From Rhodococcus sp. H36-A4 (GTDB taxonomy: Bacteria; Actinomycetota; Actinomycetes; Mycobacteriales; Mycobacteriaceae): a stretch of DNA of 64,000 nt. The notes below the pieces were generated by a model that ran no database searches, had not been told where the DNA came from, and worked only from the letters and a program-made list of their open reading frames with translations. Position numbers and translations under genes: made by a program. Location: the NCBI RefSeq assembly GCF_027158005.1, contig NZ_JAPVLQ010000002.1, positions 620,001 to 684,000 on the forward strand. The letters run 5' to 3'. Of this stretch, positions 25,227 to 33,488 are shown piece after piece (position 1 is the first letter of the stretch; each line of letters begins with the position of its first letter).

Positions 25227-26924
25227 TCAGCCCACGATCCCGAGGTCTTTCATTCGCTTGTAGAGCGTCGTTCGACTGATGCCCAGCTTCTCCGCGGTGG
25301 TTCGTTTGTTACCTCCGTGGCGTTCGAGTTCGCGAACGATCGCTTCACGCATAGCGGCGTCGAGGGTTCCCAGACATGTGGAGGGTGCTCCCGATGTCGG
25401 CCTGATCAGATCCCGCGGCGTGATGTCACCGACCGAACGTGTGGCGGCAACCTCGGTCACCTCGCTCCTCAACTCGGTCAGATTGCCAGGCCAGTCGTAG
25501 CCCATAAGCCCAGTCATCGCAGCTGCGGTGATGCGACGGTCGGGTCCGCCCGGTACCTGCGCCAGGAAAGTGCGCACCAGACCGGGGATCTCGTGTCTAC
25601 GCGTTCGGAGTGGGGACAGTTCGATCGTCGAACTACATGCGGTGAGGAGTTGACGGTGCTCAGCTGACGCTGCAGACGTGGGACTCGAAGACAGGGCAAA
25701 CCACGCAGCCGCGCTCTCGAGCTGTACATAAAGACTTCGCGCGATGATCGGCGTGAGCAGATGGACATGCTCGATCACCACTGCGCCGTCAGGGTCGGCG
25801 AGTGCGGCACCCACAAGAGTCATCCACTCGGTCGTATCACGTGTCACCAGATCGACGGCGTCGAAGAACTTCGCATCAGCGGCCAGATCGGACAACACCG
25901 TAGTTCGCCCGGAGCCGGGTTCGCCGCTGACGCTGACGGTGGCTCCACGCTTCTTTTCGGCGCGGATCAACGGTGCAGCGGGTCTGCTGCACGACCCTTC
26001 GCGTAGCGGATCGATCTCGATCACGATGCCCGCACCGGAAGCCGGACGTTCCCATCGCACGGTGGCACGCACCCCCGAACTCAACGTCATCGATCGGACG
26101 ACCCCTTGGCGGTGCATGGGATCGTCGGTCAGTGCCCGCAAGGCGGCGTGATCGACAGCATCGAGAAGTGTGCCCGCGCTGGTGTTCTCCAAAAACATTT
26201 CGTCGGCTATCGCGACGGCCGGTGCTCCGCGCCTGCGTGCCGATGCGCGCTGGAACGCTCCGAAGAGGAGTTGTTCGCTCCACCGGGTTTCCTCGAAGAG
26301 CCGGTCCTGGATGTCCGAGACCGCATTGCCGAGCATCGGCTCGAGCAGCGGATTGTCGTCCGGTTCGAGGAAAGTGATGTCGAGTACGCCCTCGATTCGG
26401 CGGGTGATGGGGTGGAAGATCGGATATCCGTAGCAGCTGAACATCTTCATCGATTCCATGAAATGCTCTTCGCCACGAACCGATACCGGCTTTCTGAGCT
26501 CGTACACCGTCGCGATCGAATTGGTGCCGGAGGTGTTCTCGGTGAAAGTCCGACCCACCACCGTGCCCGTCGACTCCACTAGAGTGCGGACGGCGTCGGT
26601 ACCGAATCTGATGTCGACGAGCTTGGCTTCTCGGTCGGCGAGGATGACGCAATAGCGGCTGCCGCGCAGGACGCTGTCCATGCGGTCGAGGACCGGGTCG
26701 GCAGCGGAGAGCAAGCGTGAGCGTCGGTCCACTTCGGAGACGCTGAAGTTCTCCAACGTGTCCGACGGGTCGAGGCCGCTGAGCCGGGCTCGGTTCCACG
26801 ACTGTGCGATCTGTTCACGAACCAGTTCCACGGTGTTCTCCACTCGGTGCACCCTCACCTGACGGTATCGAAGGCATACGAGCTCCGGGGGCTTCTGCGC
26901 AAACTCGGTTCTTCCTGTAACCAA
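25227..26924 (-). CDS. GAF-Fis transcriptional activator (AcoR/MimR-like)
   Basis: About 543-565 residues; the true start may be a GTG near 26858, as the first 22 residues are unconvincing. A GAF-type sensor region (about 60-210; ENTSGTNSIATVYELRKPVSVRGEEHF and SCYGYPIFHP) is followed by a reduced AAA-like domain with P-loop GEPGSGRT near 335. There is no GAFTGA sigma-54 contact motif. The end is a Fis-type helix-turn-helix (NKRTTAEKLGISRTTLYKRMKDLG). Such proteins sense small alcohols or ketones and activate their oxidation genes in actinobacteria; the alcohol dehydrogenase directly downstream is the likely target. Confidence 0.85.
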   Translation of the reverse strand: MVTGRTEFAQKPPELVCLRYRQVRVHRVENTVELVREQIAQSWNRARLSGLDPSDTLENFSVSEVDRRSRLLSAADPVLDRMDSVLRGSRYCVILADREAKLVDIRFGTDAVRTLVESTGTVVGRTFTENTSGTNSIATVYELRKPVSVRGEEHFMESMKMFSCYGYPIFHPITRRIEGVLDITFLEPDDNPLLEPMLGNAVSDIQDRLFEETRWSEQLLFGAFQRASARRRGAPAVAIADEMFLENTSAGTLLDAVDHAALRALTDDPMHRQGVVRSMTLSSGVRATVRWERPASGAGIVIEIDPLREGSCSRPAAPLIRAEKKRGATVSVSGEPGSGRTTVLSDLAADAKFFDAVDLVTRDTTEWMTLVGAALADPDGAVVIEHVHLLTPIIARSLYVQLESAAAWFALSSSPTSAASAEHRQLLTACSSTIELSPLRTRRHEIPGLVRTFLAQVPGGPDRRITAAAMTGLMGYDWPGNLTELRSEVTEVAATRSVGDITPRDLIRPTSGAPSTCLGTLDAAMREAIVRELERHGGNKRTTAEKLGISRTTLYKRMKDLGIVG

Positions 26925-26950
26925 CCGGGTTCGCGGGTAGCGTTTTTCTC

Positions 26951-27952
26951 ATGGCATACAGATTTCTGGGCAACAGCGGATTCAAAGTTTCCGAGATCAC
27001 CTATGGAAACTGGCTGACACACGGTTCGCAAGTGGAGAACGACGTCGCCACCAAGTGCGTGCACGCGGCTCTCGACGCGGGCATCACCACCTTCGATACC
27101 GCCGACGTCTACGCCAACGGCGCTGCAGAATCAGTACTCGGGGAGGCGCTGAAGAGGGTACGTCGGGAATCGCTCGAGATCTTCACCAAGGTCTACTTCC
27201 CGGTCGGACCGAAAGGCCCCAACGACACCGGATTGTCACGCAAGCACATCTTCGAAGGCATCGACGCGTCGTTGCGCAGGCTGGGCACCGACTACGTCGA
27301 CCTCTATCAAGCACATCGGTACGACGTCGAGACCCCGCTCGAGGAGACCATCGCCGCGTTCGGCGACATCGTGCGTCAGGGCAAGGCGCTGTACATCGGC
27401 GTCTCGGAGTGGGACGCCGACCAGCTGCGGCGAGGCCAGTCGCTGGCCAGGGAAAACGGATTTTCCATCGTCTCCAATCAGCCTCAGTACTCGGCACTGT
27501 GGCGGGTCATCGAGAAAGACGTGGTCCCGACGTCGAAGAAGCTAGGTATCTCTCAGATCGTTTGGTCACCCATCGCGCAGGGCGTGCTCACCGGCAAGTA
27601 CCTGCCCGGGCAGCCGCTGCCGGAAGGCTCCCGTGCGACCGACGACAAGGGCGGAGACAAGATGATCTCCCGCTACCTCGAAGACGAGACGCTCACCCGG
27701 GTGCAAAAACTCGCGCCCATCGCCGCAGACCTCGGCATCACCATGGCTCAGCTCGCCGTCGCCTGGGTATTGGCGAACGACAACGTGGCTGCGGCATTGG
27801 TCGGCGCCTCGCGGCCGGAACAGATCGCGGAGAACGTCAAAGCCTCCGAAGTCGTCCTGGACGCGGAGGTGCTGGGGAAGATCGACGACGCCCTTGCCGG
27901 ATCCATTGTCACCGATCCGAAACTGACGCGGTCTCCCGACGCCCGCCTCTGA
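26951..27952 (+). CDS. aldo/keto reductase
   Basis: 333 residues forming the AKR TIM barrel with Asp/Tyr in FDTADVYANGAAE, Lys in EIFTKVYFP and His in YQAHRYD, i.e. the full tetrad. GVSEWDADQL and the C-terminal VGASRPEQIAENVKA segment bind NADP. It resembles the AKR11/12-type or K+-channel beta-like group. It reduces aldehydes or ketones; the substrate is unknown. It is divergent from the GAF-Fis gene, with the ATG at 26951, and followed after 20 bp by an NDH-2-like gene. Confidence 0.92.
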   Translation: MAYRFLGNSGFKVSEITYGNWLTHGSQVENDVATKCVHAALDAGITTFDTADVYANGAAESVLGEALKRVRRESLEIFTKVYFPVGPKGPNDTGLSRKHIFEGIDASLRRLGTDYVDLYQAHRYDVETPLEETIAAFGDIVRQGKALYIGVSEWDADQLRRGQSLARENGFSIVSNQPQYSALWRVIEKDVVPTSKKLGISQIVWSPIAQGVLTGKYLPGQPLPEGSRATDDKGGDKMISRYLEDETLTRVQKLAPIAADLGITMAQLAVAWVLANDNVAAALVGASRPEQIAENVKASEVVLDAEVLGKIDDALAGSIVTDPKLTRSPDARL

Positions 27953-27972
27953 CCCGCAGTAAGGTGACGTTC

Positions 27973-29325
27973 ATGCGCACATTCGGTCGCGGCTCCCGAA
28001 CGAAGACGCCGCTGCCCCTGGCTCCCGCGAGGATTGTCGTCGTTGGAGGCGGGTTCGGTGGATTTCACGCATTGAGGCGTCTGCAGAAACTTCTCGAACC
28101 CGAACGAGTGAGCCTGACGCTGGTCGCGCCGACCGATTATCTCCTGTACAGCCCACTTCTTCCCGAGGTCGCGACGGGCGTGCTGGACCCGCGTGACATC
28201 GCCGTCTCCATCAGGCAGACGTTGCGACGCACTCGTACCGTGCTCGGTCATGTCTCCTCGATCGACTTCGGTGAACGCACGCTGAGAGTCGAGGGCAGGG
28301 ACGGGATCACCGAAGTCGAGTGGGACAAGCTGATTCTCGCGCCCGGATCGGTCACCAGACAGTTCGACATACCCGGTGTCGCCGAGAACGCGCACGGGCT
28401 CAAGACACTGAGCGAGGCAACGTTCATCCGAAACCATGTCCTCGCGCAACTCGATGCCGCCGATTCGTTGCCCGATACTCCAGCCGGCCGCGCAGAGCGG
28501 ATCGAGCGGCTCACTGTCGTGGCTGTCGGTGCGGGGTACACGGGTACGGAATTCGTTGCACAGATGCAGAACTGGGTCAAAGGAATAGCGACCCGCTGGG
28601 CAAGCATCGACCCGAGTGATGTCCGATGGCTTCTCGTCGACCTGGCGCCTGCGGTTCTACCGGAGCTCGGGGAGAAGCTCGGCAAGGAAGCGATGGACGT
28701 GTTGACCGCACGTGGGGTCGAGATTCGGCTCGAGGTGTCGGTAGCGTCGGCCACCGCAACCTCGGTGACGTTGACCGACGGAACCGTCGTGCCGTCGAGG
28801 ACTCTCGTGTGGGGTGCCGGGGTTGCGCCGAGTCCGCTGATCGCCAAGCTGGACTTGCCGACGGAGAAGGGTCGCCTCGTCGTGGAACCCGACATGACAG
28901 TGCCGGGAGTGCCGAACGTCTGGGCCATCGGCGATGCGGCTGCGGTGCCCGATCTCGCGCTGGACGCGTCGAAACCCACACCGCCGACCGCTCAACATGC
29001 GCAGCGGCAGGGGGTGCAGGTTGCGAAGAATGTGGCGGCAAGCCTCGGCGTCGGAGAATCGAAGCCGTATTTCCACAAGGATCTAGGGCTCGTTGCGGAT
29101 TTGGGCGGATTCGACGGTGTTGCAAAGCCTTTGGGGATACCGCTGAAGGGGCCGGTCGCGAAGTTCGTTGCCCGCAGCTATCACCTGTATGCGCTGCCGA
29201 CCGCCGCGGCGAGAGTTCGAGTTGCCACCGATTGGCTCTACTCGACGATCCTGCCGACTCGGGTGGTCAATCTGGACCAAGTGCGCGCCGAGGACGCACT
29301 GATCGCGAAAGCGCAGGGGCAGTAG
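27973..29325 (+). CDS. ndh: type II NADH dehydrogenase-like FAD oxidoreductase
   Basis: 450 residues. Two Rossmann folds are visible: FAD-binding VVVGGGFGGFHALRRLQ (about 22-38) and NADH-binding VVAVGAGYTGTEFVAQM (about 178-194). The FAD-contacting VWAIGDAAAVPD follows, and a C-terminal amphipathic region (KFVARSYHLYALPTAAARVRVATDW) could bind the membrane. NDH-2 enzymes pass electrons from NADH to quinone without proton pumping. The start is ATG 27973; upstream frame is antisense-like overlap with the aldo/keto reductase. A partial decayed copy of residues 360-386 occurs at 33296. Confidence 0.9.
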   Translation: MRTFGRGSRTKTPLPLAPARIVVVGGGFGGFHALRRLQKLLEPERVSLTLVAPTDYLLYSPLLPEVATGVLDPRDIAVSIRQTLRRTRTVLGHVSSIDFGERTLRVEGRDGITEVEWDKLILAPGSVTRQFDIPGVAENAHGLKTLSEATFIRNHVLAQLDAADSLPDTPAGRAERIERLTVVAVGAGYTGTEFVAQMQNWVKGIATRWASIDPSDVRWLLVDLAPAVLPELGEKLGKEAMDVLTARGVEIRLEVSVASATATSVTLTDGTVVPSRTLVWGAGVAPSPLIAKLDLPTEKGRLVVEPDMTVPGVPNVWAIGDAAAVPDLALDASKPTPPTAQHAQRQGVQVAKNVAASLGVGESKPYFHKDLGLVADLGGFDGVAKPLGIPLKGPVAKFVARSYHLYALPTAAARVRVATDWLYSTILPTRVVNLDQVRAEDALIAKAQGQ

Positions 29326-29331
29326 CTCGAA

Positions 29332-29367
29332 CGGTCTTGTGCGCACCCGAAGGTGCGCACAAGACCG
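29332..29367. terminator. bidirectional terminator hairpin
   Basis: A perfect 16-bp inverted repeat, CGGTCTTGTGCGCACC (29332-29347) with its complement at 29352-29367 around CGAA, in the gap between the convergent ndh and monooxygenase genes. Confidence 0.85.
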
Positions 29368-29376
29368 CTGAAAGGG

Positions 29377-31218
29377 TTACTTCAGGTGATGCACTTCCTG
29401 CAGGCCGAAGGTCGGGGTGTCGATTCCCTCGTAGCGTGCCTTGATCTGCAGGGCCAGGTACAGCGAATAGTGTCGTGACTGGTGGAGATTGCCGCCATGG
29501 AACCACAGGTTCTTCTGCTGCGTCGGCTTCCACATGTTGCGCTGCTCTCCCTCCCACGGGCCCGGATCCTTGGTGGTGTCCGAGCCGAGGCCCCAGCACT
29601 TGCCGACCTTGTCCGCAGTCTCCTGATCGATCAGGTCGGTGACCCAGCCGTTCATCGACCCGTAACCGGTGGCGTAGACGATGAGGTCCGCGGGCAGTTC
29701 TTTGCCGTCGGCCAGGACGACACCGGTCTTGCTGATCCGATCTACTTGTCCAGCAACAAGTTTGATCTTTCCTTCGGCGACGAGTTCCGAGGCGCCGACA
29801 TCGATGTAATATCCCGAACCCCGGCGCAGGTACTTCATGAACAACCCCGAACCGTCGTCGCCGAAATCATGCTGAAAGCCGGCCTTCTCCAGTCGATCGT
29901 AGAAATCCTTGTCCTTCTCCGCGATCTGCTGGTACACCGGGATCTGGAACTCGTGCATTATCCGGTACGGCAGCGAGGCGAACGTCAGGTCGGCCTTCTG
30001 CGTCGTCATTCCGGATTCGACGGCACGCTCGGAATACAAGTCACCGAGGGCGATCTCGCACAAAGAATCGGACTTGACGATGTGCGTGGACGATCGCTGC
30101 AGCATCGTCACGTCGACGCCTGTTTCGTACAGTGCCTTGCAGATGTCGTGCGCTGAATTGTTCGATCCGACGACGACGACCTTCTTGCCGACGTACGCGT
30201 CGGGACCGGGATGTTCGCTCGAATGGTGCTGCTCGCCTTCGAATTCGTCCATTCCTGGGAAGTTCGGAACGCTCTTCTTACCGGACATTCCGGTGGCCAT
30301 CACCAATTGCTTGGGTCGCAGGATCACTTCCTCGCCGTCGCGGTCGAGGATGACGGTCCATTCCTCGGCGGCCTCGTCGTATGTTGCGGACTTCGCGGTG
30401 GTCCGGCTCCAGTACGGAACCTCCATGACCTTGGTGTACATCTCGAGCCAATCGCCGATCTTGTCCTTCGGGGCGAAGACCGGCCAGTTGGCTGGGAACG
30501 GCAAGTACGGCAGGTGGTCGTACCAGACCGGATCGTGCAGGCACAGGGACTTGTAGCGTCCGCGCCACTGATCCCCGGGCCGGTTCGCGCGATCGACGAC
30601 GATCGCGGGCACACCCATTTGGCGGAATCGTGCGCCGAGAGCAATTCCGCCCTGGCCACCGCCGACGATCAATGCGTACGGCTGGACCGTGTAGCCGAGT
30701 TCCTTCTCCTCGATCTCCTTCTTCTCCGCCCAGTTCTGGGTGTCGGCGTTGGAGCCGTGCACCGCGCCCTTGATGCGGGTGTGGCCCTGGCGCTCCTCGT
30801 AGCCTTTGAGTTCCTGCATCGTGGTGAGCAGCGTCCAGGCCGTGTCCTCCCCGGTTTCCGGGTCGTTCTTCAAACGCAGATGCCCCTTGCCGCGGCTGGT
30901 CGCGGTCTCGAACTCGATCCACGCCGAAGTGACACCGTCGGCCTCGTCGGGGGCTTCGATCGTCCGAAAATTCGACGGGTCGGTGTCGTCGAGACGGTCC
31001 TCCAACATGGCTGCGATTCCCTCACGGCCCTCGACGGTCTTCAGGTTCCACGTGAACGTGACCAGATCTCGCCAGAAGCTGTCTACGGTGAACTTGGCAG
31101 TGACCCGCTCTATATCCCGGGCCGTCAGTGCGGCCTCGAAGTCGGCCAACCATGCGTCGACGCGTTCCTGGGGGCTCTGAAACCGTGTTGCTTCTACCGG
31201 CTCGATGGTCTGGGTCAT
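29377..31218 (-). CDS. flavin-containing monooxygenase with N-terminal NTF2-like domain
   Basis: 613 residues from ATG 31218, with AAGGGAG upstream. The first about 150 residues look like a SnoaL/NTF2 domain (VDAWLADFEAALTARDIERVTAKFTVDSFWRDLV). The FMO core follows with FAD motif GGGQGGIALGARFRQMG (about 200), GDQWRGRYKSLCLHDP, and NADPH motif VVVGSNNSAHDICKALYETG. The FMO-identifying region reads FPGMDEFEGEQHHSSEHPG rather than the strict BVMO signature. Likely oxygenates a ketone, amine or sulfur compound. It is divergent from a butanediol dehydrogenase with paired operator-like sites between them. Confidence 0.88.
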   Translation of the reverse strand: MTQTIEPVEATRFQSPQERVDAWLADFEAALTARDIERVTAKFTVDSFWRDLVTFTWNLKTVEGREGIAAMLEDRLDDTDPSNFRTIEAPDEADGVTSAWIEFETATSRGKGHLRLKNDPETGEDTAWTLLTTMQELKGYEERQGHTRIKGAVHGSNADTQNWAEKKEIEEKELGYTVQPYALIVGGGQGGIALGARFRQMGVPAIVVDRANRPGDQWRGRYKSLCLHDPVWYDHLPYLPFPANWPVFAPKDKIGDWLEMYTKVMEVPYWSRTTAKSATYDEAAEEWTVILDRDGEEVILRPKQLVMATGMSGKKSVPNFPGMDEFEGEQHHSSEHPGPDAYVGKKVVVVGSNNSAHDICKALYETGVDVTMLQRSSTHIVKSDSLCEIALGDLYSERAVESGMTTQKADLTFASLPYRIMHEFQIPVYQQIAEKDKDFYDRLEKAGFQHDFGDDGSGLFMKYLRRGSGYYIDVGASELVAEGKIKLVAGQVDRISKTGVVLADGKELPADLIVYATGYGSMNGWVTDLIDQETADKVGKCWGLGSDTTKDPGPWEGEQRNMWKPTQQKNLWFHGGNLHQSRHYSLYLALQIKARYEGIDTPTFGLQEVHHLK

Positions 31219-31288
31219 GCCAACTCCCTTGTTGCTCGTGTAAGTGCTCTGTGACCCAGCACACACCGCAGGCGCGCGTTGGTCGAGA

Positions 31289-31305
31289 GTTGCAATGGGT
31301 TGCAT
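31289..31305 (-). promoter_or_regulatory. operator-like site A between divergent genes
   Basis: Read on the minus strand: ATGCAACCCATTGCAAC, two TGCAAC half-sites. It is a near match (14 of 17 by eye) to site B at 31383-31399 in opposite orientation. Confidence 0.5.
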
Positions 31306-31382
31306 GCGGCGGTGTTTGCGAGCCGAGTTTCTTCAGGATGCGCGGGGCGGCGAAGCGGTACTTGCGCTGACGATCGTTAGAA

Positions 31383-31399
31383 ATGCAACGCGCTGCAAC
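31383..31399 (+). promoter_or_regulatory. operator-like site B between divergent genes
   Basis: ATGCAACGCGCTGCAAC, two TGCAAC half-sites, about 94 bp centre-to-centre from site A and inverted relative to it. The pair lies between the monooxygenase and butanediol dehydrogenase genes and could serve each promoter. Confidence 0.5.
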
Positions 31400-31466
31400 C
31401 CTGTCGCCTGCGCCTCAGGTCACATAGACATACGTGCATCGACCCTCGTCAACTCAGGAGAACCCG

Positions 31467-32522
31467 ATGCGCGCAGCTGTGTACTACGGCCCGAACAAAG
31501 TGGAGATCACCGACGTACCCGAACCCTCACCCGGTGAGGGGCAGGTCCAAGTGAAGGTCGGATACAACGGCATCTGCGGAACCGATCTGCACGAGTACTA
31601 CGCAGGACCGATTTTCATCCCGACGGAGCCGCATCCCCTCACCGGTCAGCAGCTCCCGCTCGTCCTCGGTCATGAATTCTCGGGCACGGTCACCGAGGTA
31701 GGCAAAGGCGTCACCGGGACGAAGGTCGGTGATCGCGTCGCCATCGAACCCCTCTATCGATGCGGCCACTGCGGTCCATGCCGGGCGGGCAACTACAACA
31801 TCTGCCAGCAGATCGGCTTCCATGGACTGATGTCCGACGGCGGAATGGCCGAGTACACGGTAGTGCCCACGAACATGATTCACGCACTCCCCGAGAACGT
31901 CTCGATGGAGTTGGGGGCGCTCGTCGAACCGATGTCCGTCGCCTATCACGCTGCAACTCTCGGTGAACCGAAACCCGACGATACCGCCATGGTTTTCGGC
32001 GCCGGACCGATCGGAATCGGTCTCTGGTTCGCTCTCCGGGGCAAGGGACTCGAAGACGTCTACGTGGTGGAGCCCTCGCCCACCCGTCGCGCATCGATCG
32101 AGGCTCTGGGCGCCAAAACGCTCGACCCTTTGGCCGTCGACGTGCCGGCCTTCATCGCCGATAACACCGACGGCCGAGGCGCCGATGCGATCTACGATGC
32201 GGCAGGCGTGCAACCCGCCGTCGAGACGGCCCTGGGGTGCATCGGTGCCCGCAAACCGCTGATCAGCGTCGCGATCTACGAAAAGCCTTTGATGACACCA
32301 CTTCAGAAGATCGTGATGAACGAGTCTCGCATTCAGGGCTCGCTGTGCTACACCTCGGCGGACTACGACGCGGTCATCGATCTCATGTCGCAGGGTAAGT
32401 ACGACACCACCGGCTGGGTGGACAAGATCGCACTCGAATCCGTTATCGACGACGGATTCGAAGCGCTGCACGCGGGCACGAAGATGAAGGTTCTCGTCGA
32501 TCCGAACGAGGGTGCGGCATGA
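31467..32522 (+). CDS. 2,3-butanediol dehydrogenase-like zinc dehydrogenase
   Basis: 351 residues from ATG 31467 (CAGGAG upstream). Medium-chain dehydrogenase with GICGTDLHEYYAGP (catalytic Zn), GHEFSG, the structural-Zn set CGHCGPCRAGNYNIC and the Rossmann FGAGPIGIGLW. The YAGPIFIPTEPHPLTGQ segment and IGFHGLMSDGGMAEYTVVP are typical of (R,R)-butanediol dehydrogenases. It interconverts butanediol and acetoin or a similar vicinal diol. It overlaps the following SDR by 4 bp (ATGA). Confidence 0.9.
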   Translation: MRAAVYYGPNKVEITDVPEPSPGEGQVQVKVGYNGICGTDLHEYYAGPIFIPTEPHPLTGQQLPLVLGHEFSGTVTEVGKGVTGTKVGDRVAIEPLYRCGHCGPCRAGNYNICQQIGFHGLMSDGGMAEYTVVPTNMIHALPENVSMELGALVEPMSVAYHAATLGEPKPDDTAMVFGAGPIGIGLWFALRGKGLEDVYVVEPSPTRRASIEALGAKTLDPLAVDVPAFIADNTDGRGADAIYDAAGVQPAVETALGCIGARKPLISVAIYEKPLMTPLQKIVMNESRIQGSLCYTSADYDAVIDLMSQGKYDTTGWVDKIALESVIDDGFEALHAGTKMKVLVDPNEGAA

Positions 32523-33286
32523 GCGTTGCACTGATCACCGGCGCGGGCCAAGGCATCGGTCGCGGGATCGCACTTCGACTCGCCCGCGACGGGCACGACA
32601 TCGCGCTGGTCGACCTGGACGAGGCCAAGATCGTCGGCGTCGCCGGCGAGGTCCGCGAGATCGGTCGGAAGGCAACCACATTCGTCGCCGATGTCAGCGA
32701 TCGGGACCAGGTGTTCGCGGCGGTGGATCATGCGCACGAGGCGCTCGGTGGGTTCGACGTAATGATAAACAACGCTGGAATTGCGCAGGTCGCCCCTCTC
32801 GATGATGTTCGTCCGGAGGACACGAAGAAGATCTGGGCGGTCAACGTCGACGGCGTGCTGTGGGGAATCCAGTCTGCCGCAGCAAAATTCAGGTCGTTGC
32901 AGCAGAAGGGCAAGATCGTCAACGCGTCATCCATCGCAGGGCATGACGGTTTCGCGATGCTCGGGGTCTACAGCGCCACCAAGTTTGCGGTCCGCGCGCT
33001 TACCCAGGCCGCCGCGAAGGAGTATGCGGCACAAGGCATCACCGTCAACGCGTATTGCCCAGGAGTTGTCGGAACCGACATGTGGGTGACCATCGACAAG
33101 CGATTCGCCGAACTGACGGGTGCGGCCGAAGGGGAGACCTACGACAAATTCGTCGGCGGCATCGCGCTCGGACGCGCGCAGACACCCGAAGACGTCGCAG
33201 CATTCGTGTCCTACCTGTCCGGCCCCGATTCGGACTACATGACAGGGCAGGCCGGCATCATCGACGGCGGTCTCGTTTTCCGCTGA
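32519..33286 (+). CDS. acetoin/diacetyl reductase-type SDR
   Basis: 255 residues with ITGAGQGIGRGIALRLARDG, NNAGIAQVAPL, Ser in NASSIAG and YSATKFAVRALTQAAAKE. Its length and the C-terminal FVSYLSGPDSDYMTGQAGIIDGGLVF match (S)-acetoin-forming diacetyl reductases. Coupled by a 4-bp overlap to the butanediol dehydrogenase, it would complete an acetoin/butanediol interconversion pair. It is followed by the decayed ndh fragment. Confidence 0.9.
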   Translation: MSVALITGAGQGIGRGIALRLARDGHDIALVDLDEAKIVGVAGEVREIGRKATTFVADVSDRDQVFAAVDHAHEALGGFDVMINNAGIAQVAPLDDVRPEDTKKIWAVNVDGVLWGIQSAAAKFRSLQQKGKIVNASSIAGHDGFAMLGVYSATKFAVRALTQAAAKEYAAQGITVNAYCPGVVGTDMWVTIDKRFAELTGAAEGETYDKFVGGIALGRAQTPEDVAAFVSYLSGPDSDYMTGQAGIIDGGLVFR

Positions 33287-33295
33287 CCCCTACGC

Positions 33296-33377
33296 GTCGG
33301 AGTATCGAAGCCGTATTTTCACAAGGATCTCCGACTCGTTGCGGGTTTGGGCGGATTCGACGGTGTTGCACAGCCTT
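33296..33377 (+). pseudogene. remnant of an ndh gene
   Basis: About 75 of 82 bases match ndh positions 29050-29131 by eye. The translated fragment, VGVSKPYFHKDLRLVAGL followed by GGFDGVAQP, keeps the frame and most residues of the ndh segment. Homology stops abruptly on both sides. It is a broken paralogue or the scar of a duplication around the intervening genes. The rest of 33378-33488 holds nothing I recognise. Confidence 0.8.
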
Positions 33378-33488
33378 CGGCTCGCGCAAGCCGAGGGGAA
33401 ACAGCTTTCGCGAGTCTTCGATGAGCACCACCACGATGTTCGTCTCACCTTCGGGCCGCTGCCCTGTGTCGAGTCACACGATGGGGGG

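Noticed and set aside
27055..27972. N-terminal extension of the NDH-2 gene over the aldo/keto reductase
   Set aside because: The extension is the out-of-frame shadow of the reductase; homology begins at ATG 27973.
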